Part shown: positions 7,433-14,345 of the stretch, in pieces | How the letters are laid out: each line of letters begins with the position of its first letter | How positions within the stretch are numbered: position 1 is the first letter of the stretch | Source of the DNA: an uncultured Oscillospiraceae bacterium | Lineage (GTDB): Bacteria; Bacillota; Clostridia; Oscillospirales; Acutalibacteraceae | DNA length: 16,146 nucleotides | Direction: 5' to 3' | NCBI GenBank assembly: GCA_905211675.1 | Contig: CAJMBP010000033.1 | Location: 1 to 16,146, forward strand | Notes under the pieces: model-generated | Seen by the model: the letters and a program-made list of their open reading frames with translations, nothing else | Told to the model about the DNA's origin: nothing | Database searches by the model: none | Made by a program: the position numbers and the translations under genes

Positions 7433-10042
7433 ATGAAATGGATGTCGCTTAACGAACTTCGTGAAAGGTATTTGTCATTTTTTGAGTCAAAGGGTCATCT
7501 GCGGCTCGGCAGTTTTTCTTTAGTGCCTAATAACGACAAATCCTTGTTGCTTATAAACTCGGGTATGGCGCCTATGAAAAAATATTTTACCGGCGAGGTA
7601 ACGCCCCCGCGTAACCGCGTTACCACCTGCCAAAAGTGTATTCGCACACCCGACCTTGAGCGCGTGGGAATAACCGCGCGCCACGGCACATATTTTGAAA
7701 TGCTCGGAAATTTTTCATTCGGCGACTATTTTAAAAAAGAGGCTATTCCGTGGGCATGGGAATTTTTGACAAAAGAGCTCGAAATACCCGAAGATTTGCT
7801 TTGGCCCTCTGTTTATGAAGAGGACGACGAGGCCTACGCTATATGGCGCGATGTTATAGGCGTGCCGGAAGAGCGCATTGTAAAGCTCGGAAAAGAGGAT
7901 AACTTCTGGGAGCACGGCACAGGCCCCTGCGGACCTTGCAGTGAAATTTATTTTGACCGCGGCGAAAAATACGGCTGCGGTTCTCCGGATTGTAAGCCGG
8001 GTTGCGAATGTGACAGATATATGGAAATCTGGAACAATGTTTTCTCGCAGTTTAACAATATGGGTGACGGAACATACACCGAGCTTGAACATAAAAATAT
8101 TGACACGGGTATGGGTCTTGAACGGCTTGCCTGCGTAATGCAGGGGGTTGACAATATGTTCGAGGTTGATACTATACGCAATATACTCGACAAGGTTTGT
8201 GAAATTTCGGGTAAAAAATACGGCGCAGACCACAAGATAGATGTTTCTATCCGTGCTATTACCGACCACGCCCGTGCATCTACATTTATGATAAGCGACG
8301 GCATTATCCCGTCTAATGAGGGCAGAGGTTATGTGCTTCGCCGTCTGATTCGCCGCGCCGCGCGCCATGGCAGACTCATAGGTATTAACAGTGCGTTTTT
8401 AGTTAAAATGGTTGAGGCAGTAATAAAAGAAAATGCAGCTGCTTACCCCGAGCTTGTCGAAAAGCAAGAGCTTATTAAAAAGGTTATTGCCAACGAAGAA
8501 GCGAGCTTTTCTAAAACTATCGACCAAGGTCTCGGAATACTCGGCGAGCTTACCGCGAACGGCGGCGTACTTTCGGGTGCCGACGCATTCCGCCTTTATG
8601 ATACCTACGGCTTTCCGCTTGACCTTACACGCGAAATTTTAGCCGAAAAGGGAATGACCGTTGATGAGAAAGGCTTTAACACTCTTATGCAACAGCAGCG
8701 TGAAAAGGCGCGCAATGCACGCAAAGCAAGTGACGGCGAAAGCTGGAGCAGTGACGGCATTAACTTTGACGATATTTCGGCTACCGAATTTTTAGGCTAT
8801 TTGCAAAACGAATGTACTGCCACCGTTGTTGACATTGTGGTTGAGGGAGAACATGTTTCAAGTGCAATGCCCGGTCAAAAGGCTATTGTCGTTCTTAATA
8901 AGACCGTTTTCTACGCAGAAAGCGGCGGTCAGGTAGGCGACAGCGGTGTAATAGGCGGTTTCAAGGTTGCCGACACAAAGAAAACGGCAGACGGCATATT
9001 TACGCACATCGGTACTGTTACGGGTGAAATTGCCGTAGGCGACAGGGTTGAAGCAAAGATTGATGTTGCACGCCGTGACGCCATACGCCGTAATCACACC
9101 GCGGCACATCTTTTGCAGGCAGCTTTGCGACAGGTGCTCGGCACACATGTTGAGCAGGCAGGTCAGCTTGTAAATGAAAGGTCTGTTCGTTTCGACTTTA
9201 CACATTTTTCGGCTTTAACGGCCGACGAACTTAAAAGGGTTGAAGAACTTGTTAACACCGCAATTTTAAGCGGCATAACCGTTGAAAACAGTGAAATGCC
9301 GATCGACAAGGCAAAGGCTTTGGGCGCGATGGCACTTTTCGGCGAAAAGTACGGCGATATTGTTCGTGTTGTAAAAGCGGGCGATTTTTCAACCGAGCTT
9401 TGCGGCGGTACGCATGTTGACAACACAGGCAAAATCGGACTTTTCAGAATAATATCCGAAAGCGGTATTGCGGCAGGCACACGCCGAATCGAAGCATATA
9501 CGGGCTTTAATGTAGTAAATCTTATAAATCACTATAAATCACTTCTTGTTGATACGGCGGCTACTCTTAAAACCGGCAATATAGAAGATGTTGCCGTAAA
9601 GGCGGCGGCTACCGTAAAACAAATGAAGGAAGATTCAAAGAAGATTGAATCACTTGAAGCAAAATTAGCGTCGGGCAAATTAACCGATATAATGTCATCT
9701 GCCGCAGATATAAACGGCGTTAAGGTTGCCGTTGCAAAGCTTGACGGCACAGCACCTGATGAGCTTCGCAAAATGATTGACACCTTAAAGGCAGAAAATG
9801 AAAATGCCGTTGCAGTGTTAGCGTCAGTCAACGGTGAAAAACTTACATTTTGCGCAGGCGTAGGCAAGGCGGCTTTAGCGCGCGGTGCTCACGCAGGGAA
9901 TATAGTAAAGGCAGTAGCGCAGATTGCCGGCGGTAACGGCGGCGGTAAGCCTGACAGCGCGATGGCAGGCGGTAAAGAGATTGAAAAGGCGCAGACAGCG
10001 CTTGACGCGGTTTGCGACATTGTTTCGGGTATGGTGAAATAA
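7433..10042 (+). CDS. alaS: Alanine--tRNA ligase
   Basis: This 869-residue protein is a full-length bacterial AlaRS, which charges tRNA-Ala with alanine and clears mischarged Ser/Gly-tRNA-Ala. The N-terminal class II aminoacylation domain begins with the characteristic FESKGHLRLGSFSLVP and contains NSGMAPMKKYFTG, RTPDLERVG and GPCGPCSEIYFDRG. The editing domain has the metal-binding residues His555 and His559 (HTAAH) and Cys657 and His661 (CGGTH), equivalent to His564, His568, Cys666 and His670 in E. coli. The C-terminal C-Ala domain ends with the glycine-rich GGNGGGKPDSAMAGG. The ATG at 7433 follows AAGGAAG at eight bases. It is the first gene of a four-gene plus-strand run; the HIT gene starts one base after its stop. 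Confidence 0.98.
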   Translation: MKWMSLNELRERYLSFFESKGHLRLGSFSLVPNNDKSLLLINSGMAPMKKYFTGEVTPPRNRVTTCQKCIRTPDLERVGITARHGTYFEMLGNFSFGDYFKKEAIPWAWEFLTKELEIPEDLLWPSVYEEDDEAYAIWRDVIGVPEERIVKLGKEDNFWEHGTGPCGPCSEIYFDRGEKYGCGSPDCKPGCECDRYMEIWNNVFSQFNNMGDGTYTELEHKNIDTGMGLERLACVMQGVDNMFEVDTIRNILDKVCEISGKKYGADHKIDVSIRAITDHARASTFMISDGIIPSNEGRGYVLRRLIRRAARHGRLIGINSAFLVKMVEAVIKENAAAYPELVEKQELIKKVIANEEASFSKTIDQGLGILGELTANGGVLSGADAFRLYDTYGFPLDLTREILAEKGMTVDEKGFNTLMQQQREKARNARKASDGESWSSDGINFDDISATEFLGYLQNECTATVVDIVVEGEHVSSAMPGQKAIVVLNKTVFYAESGGQVGDSGVIGGFKVADTKKTADGIFTHIGTVTGEIAVGDRVEAKIDVARRDAIRRNHTAAHLLQAALRQVLGTHVEQAGQLVNERSVRFDFTHFSALTADELKRVEELVNTAILSGITVENSEMPIDKAKALGAMALFGEKYGDIVRVVKAGDFSTELCGGTHVDNTGKIGLFRIISESGIAAGTRRIEAYTGFNVVNLINHYKSLLVDTAATLKTGNIEDVAVKAAATVKQMKEDSKKIESLEAKLASGKLTDIMSSAADINGVKVAVAKLDGTAPDELRKMIDTLKAENENAVAVLASVNGEKLTFCAGVGKAALARGAHAGNIVKAVAQIAGGNGGGKPDSAMAGGKEIEKAQTALDAVCDIVSGMVK

Positions 10043-10043
10043 A

Positions 10044-10385
10044 ATGAAAGATTGCTTATTTTGTAAAATAATTGCCGGCGAAATACCCAGTACCAAAATT
10101 TATGAAGATGAAAGCGTTTACGCTTTTGCAGACATTGACCCGCAGGCTCCGTTTCACGCCGTTGTAGTGCCTAAAAAGCATATTGCCTCGGCTGCTGAAA
10201 TCACTTCGGATAACAGCGTTTATGTTGCAAAAATTTATGAAGCGATTGCCGAAATAGCAAAGCAGGAAAATCTTGAAAACGGTTTTCGCGTGGTAACAAA
10301 CTGTGGCAAAGACGGCGGGCAAACGGTGGGGCATTTACATTTTCATCTGCTTGCACGCAGATATTTGCAGTGGCCTCCGGGCTGA
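10044..10385 (+). CDS. HIT-family nucleotide hydrolase (HinT-like)
   Basis: The 113-residue protein is a standard-length HINT-branch histidine triad protein, a purine nucleoside phosphoramidase or nucleotidyl hydrolase acting in the cytosol. It begins with CLFCKIIAGEIPS, has the mid-protein PFHAVVVPKKHI, and carries the triad GHLHFH with His97, His99 and His101, ending in WPPG as usual for HINT proteins. Cys4, Cys7, His46 and His97 are placed as in zinc-binding members. The ATG lies one base past the alaS stop, and its likely ribosome site (GGTGA at 10033) is within alaS, so the two are co-transcribed and probably coupled. Physiological substrate is not evident. Confidence 0.95.
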   Translation: MKDCLFCKIIAGEIPSTKIYEDESVYAFADIDPQAPFHAVVVPKKHIASAAEITSDNSVYVAKIYEAIAEIAKQENLENGFRVVTNCGKDGGQTVGHLHFHLLARRYLQWPPG

Positions 10386-10412
10386 TTTAATAAGTGAATA
10401 GGAGAAATTGTT

Positions 10413-10952
10413 ATGTCTGAATACTATACTATGAAAATCGCAGGGCTTGAACGAAATTTAGAAAAATTCCCCGTAAGCGATAAGCTTGATATTGCGGCAT
10501 TTATAATTTTCGGTGATGTCGAACTCACCATAGCAGGCTGTAAAGAGCTGCTTAAAAAGGTGCCTGAATTTGATGTAATAATAACACCCGAAGCCAAGTC
10601 CATTCCTATGGCTTATGAAATGGCTCGTCAAAGCGGCAAGCCTTACATAATCGCGCGCAAGGGCGTTAAGGTTTATATGAGAAATCCTCTTGAGGTTAAG
10701 GTTACTTCTATTACAACCCAAAAAGAACAGCATCTTTATCTCGGTGAAACCGAGGTAAATCAGCTTAAAGGCAAACGCGTGCTTATTATCGATGATGTTA
10801 TAAGCACGGGCGAATCGCTTGCAGCAGTGCGTGAGCTTGTAAAGCAGGCGGGCGGTTTGGAGGTTGCGGCATGCTCATTTTTGGCAGAGGGCGACGCCGC
10901 CGACCGTGACGACATTATATACCTTGAAAAACTGCCGTTGTTTTTTAAATAA
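10413..10952 (+). CDS. Phosphoribosyltransferase, adenine PRTase-like
   Basis: The 179-residue protein is a type I phosphoribosyltransferase of the APRT/XPRT group (COG0503), which joins a purine base to PRPP in salvage. The PRPP-binding motif VLIIDDVISTGES is intact at residues 123-135, including the Asp127-Asp128 pair and the TG of the loop. An upstream VIITPEAKSIPMAYEMAR segment (55-72) resembles the APRT substrate region with the fixed Glu-Ala pair, and YIIARKG follows at 78-84. The length is close to APRT (about 170-180). The ATG at 10413 is supported by AGGAGA seven bases upstream. It sits between the HIT and PAP2 genes in the alaS operon. Adenine is the best guess for the base; xanthine or another purine is possible. 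Confidence 0.85.
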   Translation: MSEYYTMKIAGLERNLEKFPVSDKLDIAAFIIFGDVELTIAGCKELLKKVPEFDVIITPEAKSIPMAYEMARQSGKPYIIARKGVKVYMRNPLEVKVTSITTQKEQHLYLGETEVNQLKGKRVLIIDDVISTGESLAAVRELVKQAGGLEVAACSFLAEGDAADRDDIIYLEKLPLFFK

Positions 10953-10963
10953 TAGGTTAAGCT

Positions 10964-11509
10964 ATGAACGAATTTGAAATCGGAATACTTAACTTCATAC
11001 AAGAAACCTTTTCTTGCAAATTTCTTGATTATTTTTTTATTGCAATAACATCTCTTTCAAACAGCGGTATTTTTTGGATAATACTGACAGTTGTTCTTTT
11101 ATGCTTTAAAAAGACGCGAAAAACGGGTATATGTCTTGGAGTGGCGCTTATTTTAGGCGAAGTGTTCGGAAATCTGATTTTAAAAAACATATTTGCCCGC
11201 CCGCGTCCGTATGTAGTGAACGCAGATGCCAATGTTATTATTAAAAAGCTTTCAAGCTATTCTTTTCCGTCGGGGCATGCGCGCTGTGCTACAGAAAGTG
11301 CGGTAGCCATTTTTGCAAACAATAAAAAATGGGGCACGGTGGCAATAGTGATTGCGGTTCTGACGGCTTTTTCAAGAATGTACCTTTATATGCACTATCC
11401 CACCGATGTTTTAGCAGGTGCCGCACTCGGTGTAATCGACGGTCTGCTCGCAGTGTTTATTGTTAAAAAACTCGGAGAATACAACACAAAAAGAAAATTA
11501 GGCAACTGA
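10964..11509 (+). CDS. PAP2-family membrane phosphatase
   Basis: The 181-residue protein has the three PAP2 signatures in order: K74-x6-R81-P82 within KNIFARPRP, PSGH at 102-105 with catalytic His105, and SR-x5-H-x3-D with Ser137, Arg138, His144 and Asp148. Hydrophobic segments near 22-50, 53-75, 110-135 and 148-170 give the usual polytopic topology with the active site facing outward. Such enzymes dephosphorylate lipid phosphates such as undecaprenyl pyrophosphate or phosphatidate; the substrate cannot be read from the sequence. The ATG follows the PRTase stop by 11 bases with AGG seven bases upstream. It is the last gene of the operon before a strong terminator. Confidence 0.93.
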   Translation: MNEFEIGILNFIQETFSCKFLDYFFIAITSLSNSGIFWIILTVVLLCFKKTRKTGICLGVALILGEVFGNLILKNIFARPRPYVVNADANVIIKKLSSYSFPSGHARCATESAVAIFANNKKWGTVAIVIAVLTAFSRMYLYMHYPTDVLAGAALGVIDGLLAVFIVKKLGEYNTKRKLGN

Positions 11510-11520
11510 AATTCAATAAG

Positions 11521-11565
11521 GTAAAATAAAAAATTCCCGACATTGTCGGGAATTTTTTATTTTAC
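11521..11565. terminator. Bidirectional terminator with a 21-bp perfect stem
   Basis: The 45-bp element is a perfect inverted repeat: left arm 11521-11541, loop ATT, right arm 11545-11565. The GC-rich core TTCCCGAC is flanked by A-tracts on the left and T-tracts on the right, so each strand ends its hairpin in a U-run. It lies 11 bases after the PAP2 stop and 11 bases beyond the rhaA stop on the other strand. Confidence 0.92.
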
Positions 11566-11576
11566 AGATGTTTTAA

Positions 11577-12827
11577 TTAAACACGCTTTGAAAGTACGGT
11601 TTTTTCGTATTCCTTAACCTTTTCAAACCACTCGCCGTCTTTGGGCACACCGCAGCATTCGCAGTAGTAATTCCAAATGTCGCCAAACGGTAATGTTTTT
11701 ACCTCTTCGCTTCTTACCATAAGCTCGGTAAATTCACCCTTGTCCTGCAAATCTTTAAGTGCGGAATTTGGGGTAAGCATAGCCATAAGCAGGGCCTTTT
11801 GCCAGCTTCTGAGTCCTACCGTCCAAGCGGCGATACGGTTAATGCTTGCGTCAAAGTAGTCAAGCGCCATATAAACGCGGTCAAAGGCGTTGCAACGAAC
11901 AATCTCCTTTGCCATTTCGCGTGTTTCATCGTCAAAAAGCACTACATGGTCGGAATCCCAACGAATGGGGCGTGTAATATGTAATGCAATTTCAGGGAAG
12001 AACGCAAGCAAGGCAGGTATCTTGTCCGATACAACCTCGGTCGGATGGTAGTGACCGTTATCCATAAGCGGCAGACAACCGTCGTGTGTGGCGGCAAAGG
12101 TAAGCGAAAATTCGGCGGAGCCTACGGTGTAGGCCTCTACGCCTATGCCAAATACCTTCGACTCAACGCAGGGCTTAACAAGAGACTTGTCAAACGGCTC
12201 CGAAAGAATAGCCTCGATTGACTCTTTGTACCTTACGCGCGGGCCCATTCTGTCGGCGGGAATATCCTTAAGACCGTCGCCCGTCCAAATATTCATAACA
12301 CAGGGCACGCCTGTTTGTTCTGCAAAATACTGTGAAATACGAACGCACGCCTTGCCGTGCTCAATCCAGAAATTTCGGATTTTTTCGTCAGGGCTTGAAA
12401 GTGTAAGCCCGCTGTCTGCCATGGGGTGTGAAAAGAATGTGGGGTTAAAGTCAAGTCCCATACCGTGCTTTTTTGCAAAATCAACCCATTTTTGAAAATG
12501 CTTGGGCTCTAATTTGTCGCGGTCAACAAATTCGCCGTCTTCAAAAATGGCATAGCATGCATGAACATTTATCTTTTTCATACCGGGGCAAAGCGATATT
12601 ACCATATCCATATCTGCCATAAGCTCTTCGGGGGTGCGTGCTTTGCCGGGGTAGTTGCCGGTGGTCTGAATACCGCCGGTAAGCGGGCCGTCTTGGTCAA
12701 AGCCCTTAACATCGTCACCCTGCCAGCAATGCAGAGATACGGGTTGCTTTTTCAAGGTTTCGATTGCGGCGTCAACATCAACGCCGAGTCTTGCGTACTG
12801 CTTTTTTGCTTCTTCTAATCTGCTCAT
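11577..12827 (-). CDS. rhaA: L-rhamnose isomerase
   Basis: The 416-residue protein matches RhaA over its normal length (E. coli 419). The enzyme converts L-rhamnose to L-rhamnulose with a divalent metal in a TIM-barrel fold. Diagnostic stretches include SLHCWQGDDVKGFD near 31, GGIQTTGNYPGKARTPEEL at 51-69, HGMGLDFNPTFFSHP near 121, and FFPEIALHITRPIRWDSDHVV near 276. Likely metal ligands are Glu231, Asp256, His283 and Asp291/Asp293, with Asp323 corresponding to the E. coli Asp334 region. The ATG at 12827 has AAAGGAG six bases upstream. It follows the orotate-PRTase-like gene by 32 bases, apparently in one transcript. No rhamnulokinase, aldolase, transporter or RhaS/R-type regulator lies in the window, so the rest of the pathway must be elsewhere. 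Confidence 0.97.
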   Translation of the reverse strand: MSRLEEAKKQYARLGVDVDAAIETLKKQPVSLHCWQGDDVKGFDQDGPLTGGIQTTGNYPGKARTPEELMADMDMVISLCPGMKKINVHACYAIFEDGEFVDRDKLEPKHFQKWVDFAKKHGMGLDFNPTFFSHPMADSGLTLSSPDEKIRNFWIEHGKACVRISQYFAEQTGVPCVMNIWTGDGLKDIPADRMGPRVRYKESIEAILSEPFDKSLVKPCVESKVFGIGVEAYTVGSAEFSLTFAATHDGCLPLMDNGHYHPTEVVSDKIPALLAFFPEIALHITRPIRWDSDHVVLFDDETREMAKEIVRCNAFDRVYMALDYFDASINRIAAWTVGLRSWQKALLMAMLTPNSALKDLQDKGEFTELMVRSEEVKTLPFGDIWNYYCECCGVPKDGEWFEKVKEYEKTVLSKRV

Positions 12828-12835
12828 TTTTTACT

Positions 12836-12857
12836 CCTTTGTGTATCCTTTGTGTAT
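12836..12857 (-). repeat. 11-bp tandem direct repeat carrying the rhaA ribosome site
   Basis: On the minus strand ATACACAAAGG occurs twice head to tail just upstream of rhaA. The copy nearer the gene continues into AGT and supplies AAAGGAG; the other copy ends in a second, too-distant AAAGGAT. It fills most of the gap after the PRTase-like gene. Confidence 0.8.
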
Positions 12858-12859
12858 AA

Positions 12860-13501
12860 TTAAAGTTTTGAATAACCGTGACAGTTAATAAGCGCGTCGA
12901 TTTTTTTGCCGCTTTTGCATAATGGGCAATCGCTTGGCGCATAGTTTTGATAGTCGGGTAAATCTTTGGGGTCAAATACCGAGTTTACGGTAATTCCCGC
13001 GCATTCGTGGCTTGTTGCAAATATAGACGCAATTCCCGCAACCTTGCCGCCGTAATATTTAACGGCTTCAACAGCCGCCTCGACTGTACGGCCGGTTGCA
13101 ACTGATACCGCAAGAACAAGCACCTGTTTGCCCTGTATCATAGGTACAATATTGTCACGGAACAGAAACTGACTTGAATTTACCGACTCGGGCGTTACAA
13201 CATAAATAGTCTGATGAGCGTTCATATTTATATATTCCGTAGCGGTAAGTCTGTCGGCAAGGCAGGTGCCGACAACTTCCATACCGTCAAGACAAAGTAT
13301 GGTGTCGATGATAGTGCTGTGGCGGTAATAGTTGCAAAGCTCATCGGCTACCGCCTTAGCTTCCGAAAGGCGAGATTTTTGAGCCGCAACATCAATGTAA
13401 TAGTTGCTATGGCTGTTGCTTGTTGCAAAGTGACCCTTTGAAACACGCAAAAATAAATTTTTACGCTTGGTTTCTATCTTCATTGTGTCAGAAGTTGGCA
13501 T
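12860..13501 (-). CDS. Orotate phosphoribosyltransferase-like protein with altered PRPP loop
   Basis: The 213-residue protein has the overall plan of a PyrE-like phosphoribosyltransferase: an N-terminal FLRVSKGHFATSNSHSNYYIDV resembling the orotate enzyme's hood region, a central sheet with IIDTILCLDGMEVVG, and the PRPP-loop position VLVLAVSVATGRT at 127-139. In canonical enzymes the middle of this motif has two acidic residues; here they are Ala131-Val132, while the TG is kept. The C-terminus carries CPLC (192-195) and Cys207 near the end, a possible metal or redox site. The ATG at 13501 is backed by AAAGGAGG eight bases upstream. Being promoter-proximal to rhaA, it may share its control. 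It may act on another base or bind ligand without catalysis; a role as main pyrE is doubtful. Confidence 0.8.
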   Translation of the reverse strand: MPTSDTMKIETKRKNLFLRVSKGHFATSNSHSNYYIDVAAQKSRLSEAKAVADELCNYYRHSTIIDTILCLDGMEVVGTCLADRLTATEYINMNAHQTIYVVTPESVNSSQFLFRDNIVPMIQGKQVLVLAVSVATGRTVEAAVEAVKYYGGKVAGIASIFATSHECAGITVNSVFDPKDLPDYQNYAPSDCPLCKSGKKIDALINCHGYSKL

Positions 13502-13524
13502 CGGTAATTCCTCCTTTATGATAT

Positions 13525-13553
13525 ATTTTACAATAAATACCTTGTAAATACAA
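13525..13553 (-). promoter_or_regulatory. Probable promoter of the PRTase-like/rhaA operon
   Basis: On the minus strand TTGTAT (13548-13553) and TAAAAT (13525-13530) are spaced by 17 bases, with the AAAGGAGG ribosome site just downstream. The -35 overlaps the dyad at 13541-13554. Confidence 0.5.
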
Positions 13554-13554
13554 G
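13541..13554. promoter_or_regulatory. Operator-like dyad CTTGTA-AA-TACAAG
   Basis: A perfect 6-bp inverted repeat with a 2-base centre overlaps the -35 box of the rhaA-operon promoter. A second pairing, TTTACAA (13527-13533) with TTGTAAA (13542-13548), overlaps it, and another TTGTAAA lies at 13571-13577. This is compatible with repressor binding, but no regulator gene is in view. Confidence 0.4.
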
Positions 13555-13561
13555 TGAATTG

Positions 13562-13590
13562 TTGATTTTTTTGTAAATTTATTGTATTAT
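13562..13590 (+). promoter_or_regulatory. Promoter of the DUF554-capA-HprK-like operon
   Basis: TTGATT (13562-13567) and TATTAT (13585-13590) are separated by 17 bases on the plus strand. A start near 13597 leaves a leader of about 40 bases before the ATG at 13637. Confidence 0.6.
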
Positions 13591-13636
13591 GTAAAATAGG
13601 TCAAATTTGTTTTGTCCTTACTTGGACGGTGATTAT

Positions 13637-14335
13637 ATGCTTAAAATTTTTACAAGCGGGGCGTTTGTAAACTTTATTCTTGTTATATTAGGCAGCGGCG
13701 TAGGCATGCTGCTTAAACGGGGAATACCCGAAAAAATTCAAAAAACCTTGATAGCGGCCGTCGCCTTGTGCGTTTTATATATTGGCGTTACAGGAGTTTT
13801 TGAGGCTGATATAAGTGTTCTTATTATAATAATTTCCATGGCTTTAGGCGCTGTCATAGGACAGGCTTTAAACCTTGACGGACTGCTTAATAAGCTCGCA
13901 AATAAAATTGAGGGCAAATTTAAGTCGGGCGGTGAAAGCGGCAAAATAGCCGAGGGCTTTGTGGGCGCTACATTGCTTTTTTGCGTAGGCGCTATGACGG
14001 TTGTCGGTTCTATAGATTCGGGCATTTCGGGCGATAACGCAACCCTTTATTCAAAATCGGTTATTGACTGCATTTCGGCCGCTGTTATGGCGTCGTCGTT
14101 GGGCTTGGGCGTAATGCTGTCTGCTTTCGCAGTATTGTTTATAGAGGGTGTGCTTACCCTGCTTGCAAGTGTTGTTGAGCCTATACTCACCGCCTATGTT
14201 GTGGCGCATATTTCGGTAATAGGCTCGCTGCTTATAATTGCGCTCGCACTTAATATGTTAAAAATTACAAATATTAAGGTTATGAATATTATTCCGGCGG
14301 TATTTTTACCGTTGCTTTTATGCTTGTTTATGTAG
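13637..14335 (+). CDS. DUF554-family membrane protein (YdfK/YqgA-like)
   Basis: The 232-residue protein matches the DUF554 family (PF04474), polytopic inner-membrane proteins of unknown, possibly transport, function. The start GAFVNFILVILGSGVGMLLKRGIPEKIQ is typical, and the family core ATLLFCVGAMTVVGSIDSGISGD is present near residues 113-135. About six or seven hydrophobic segments are visible. The frame is open from a TTG at 13607, but the ATG at 13637 has GGTGA at 13628 and gives the normal N-terminus, so it is chosen. It is the first gene of a plus-strand run with capA, whose start is 10 bases past its stop. Confidence 0.92.
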   Translation: MLKIFTSGAFVNFILVILGSGVGMLLKRGIPEKIQKTLIAAVALCVLYIGVTGVFEADISVLIIIISMALGAVIGQALNLDGLLNKLANKIEGKFKSGGESGKIAEGFVGATLLFCVGAMTVVGSIDSGISGDNATLYSKSVIDCISAAVMASSLGLGVMLSAFAVLFIEGVLTLLASVVEPILTAYVVAHISVIGSLLIIALALNMLKITNIKVMNIIPAVFLPLLLCLFM

Positions 14336-14345
14336 GGTGATGAAA

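Noticed and set aside
7715..8368. 217-codon minus-strand open frame within alaS
   Set aside because: It lies wholly inside a certain gene, has no ribosome site and encodes no recognisable motif; it mirrors alaS codon bias.
13607..13636. TTG start extending DUF554 by ten residues
   Set aside because: No ribosome site precedes it, and the extra residues (FCPYLDGDY) do not resemble family N-termini; the ATG at 13637 fits.
14337..14345. GTG (14337) or ATG (14340) start for capA
   Set aside because: Both overlap the GGTGA that serves as ribosome site for the ATG at 14346.
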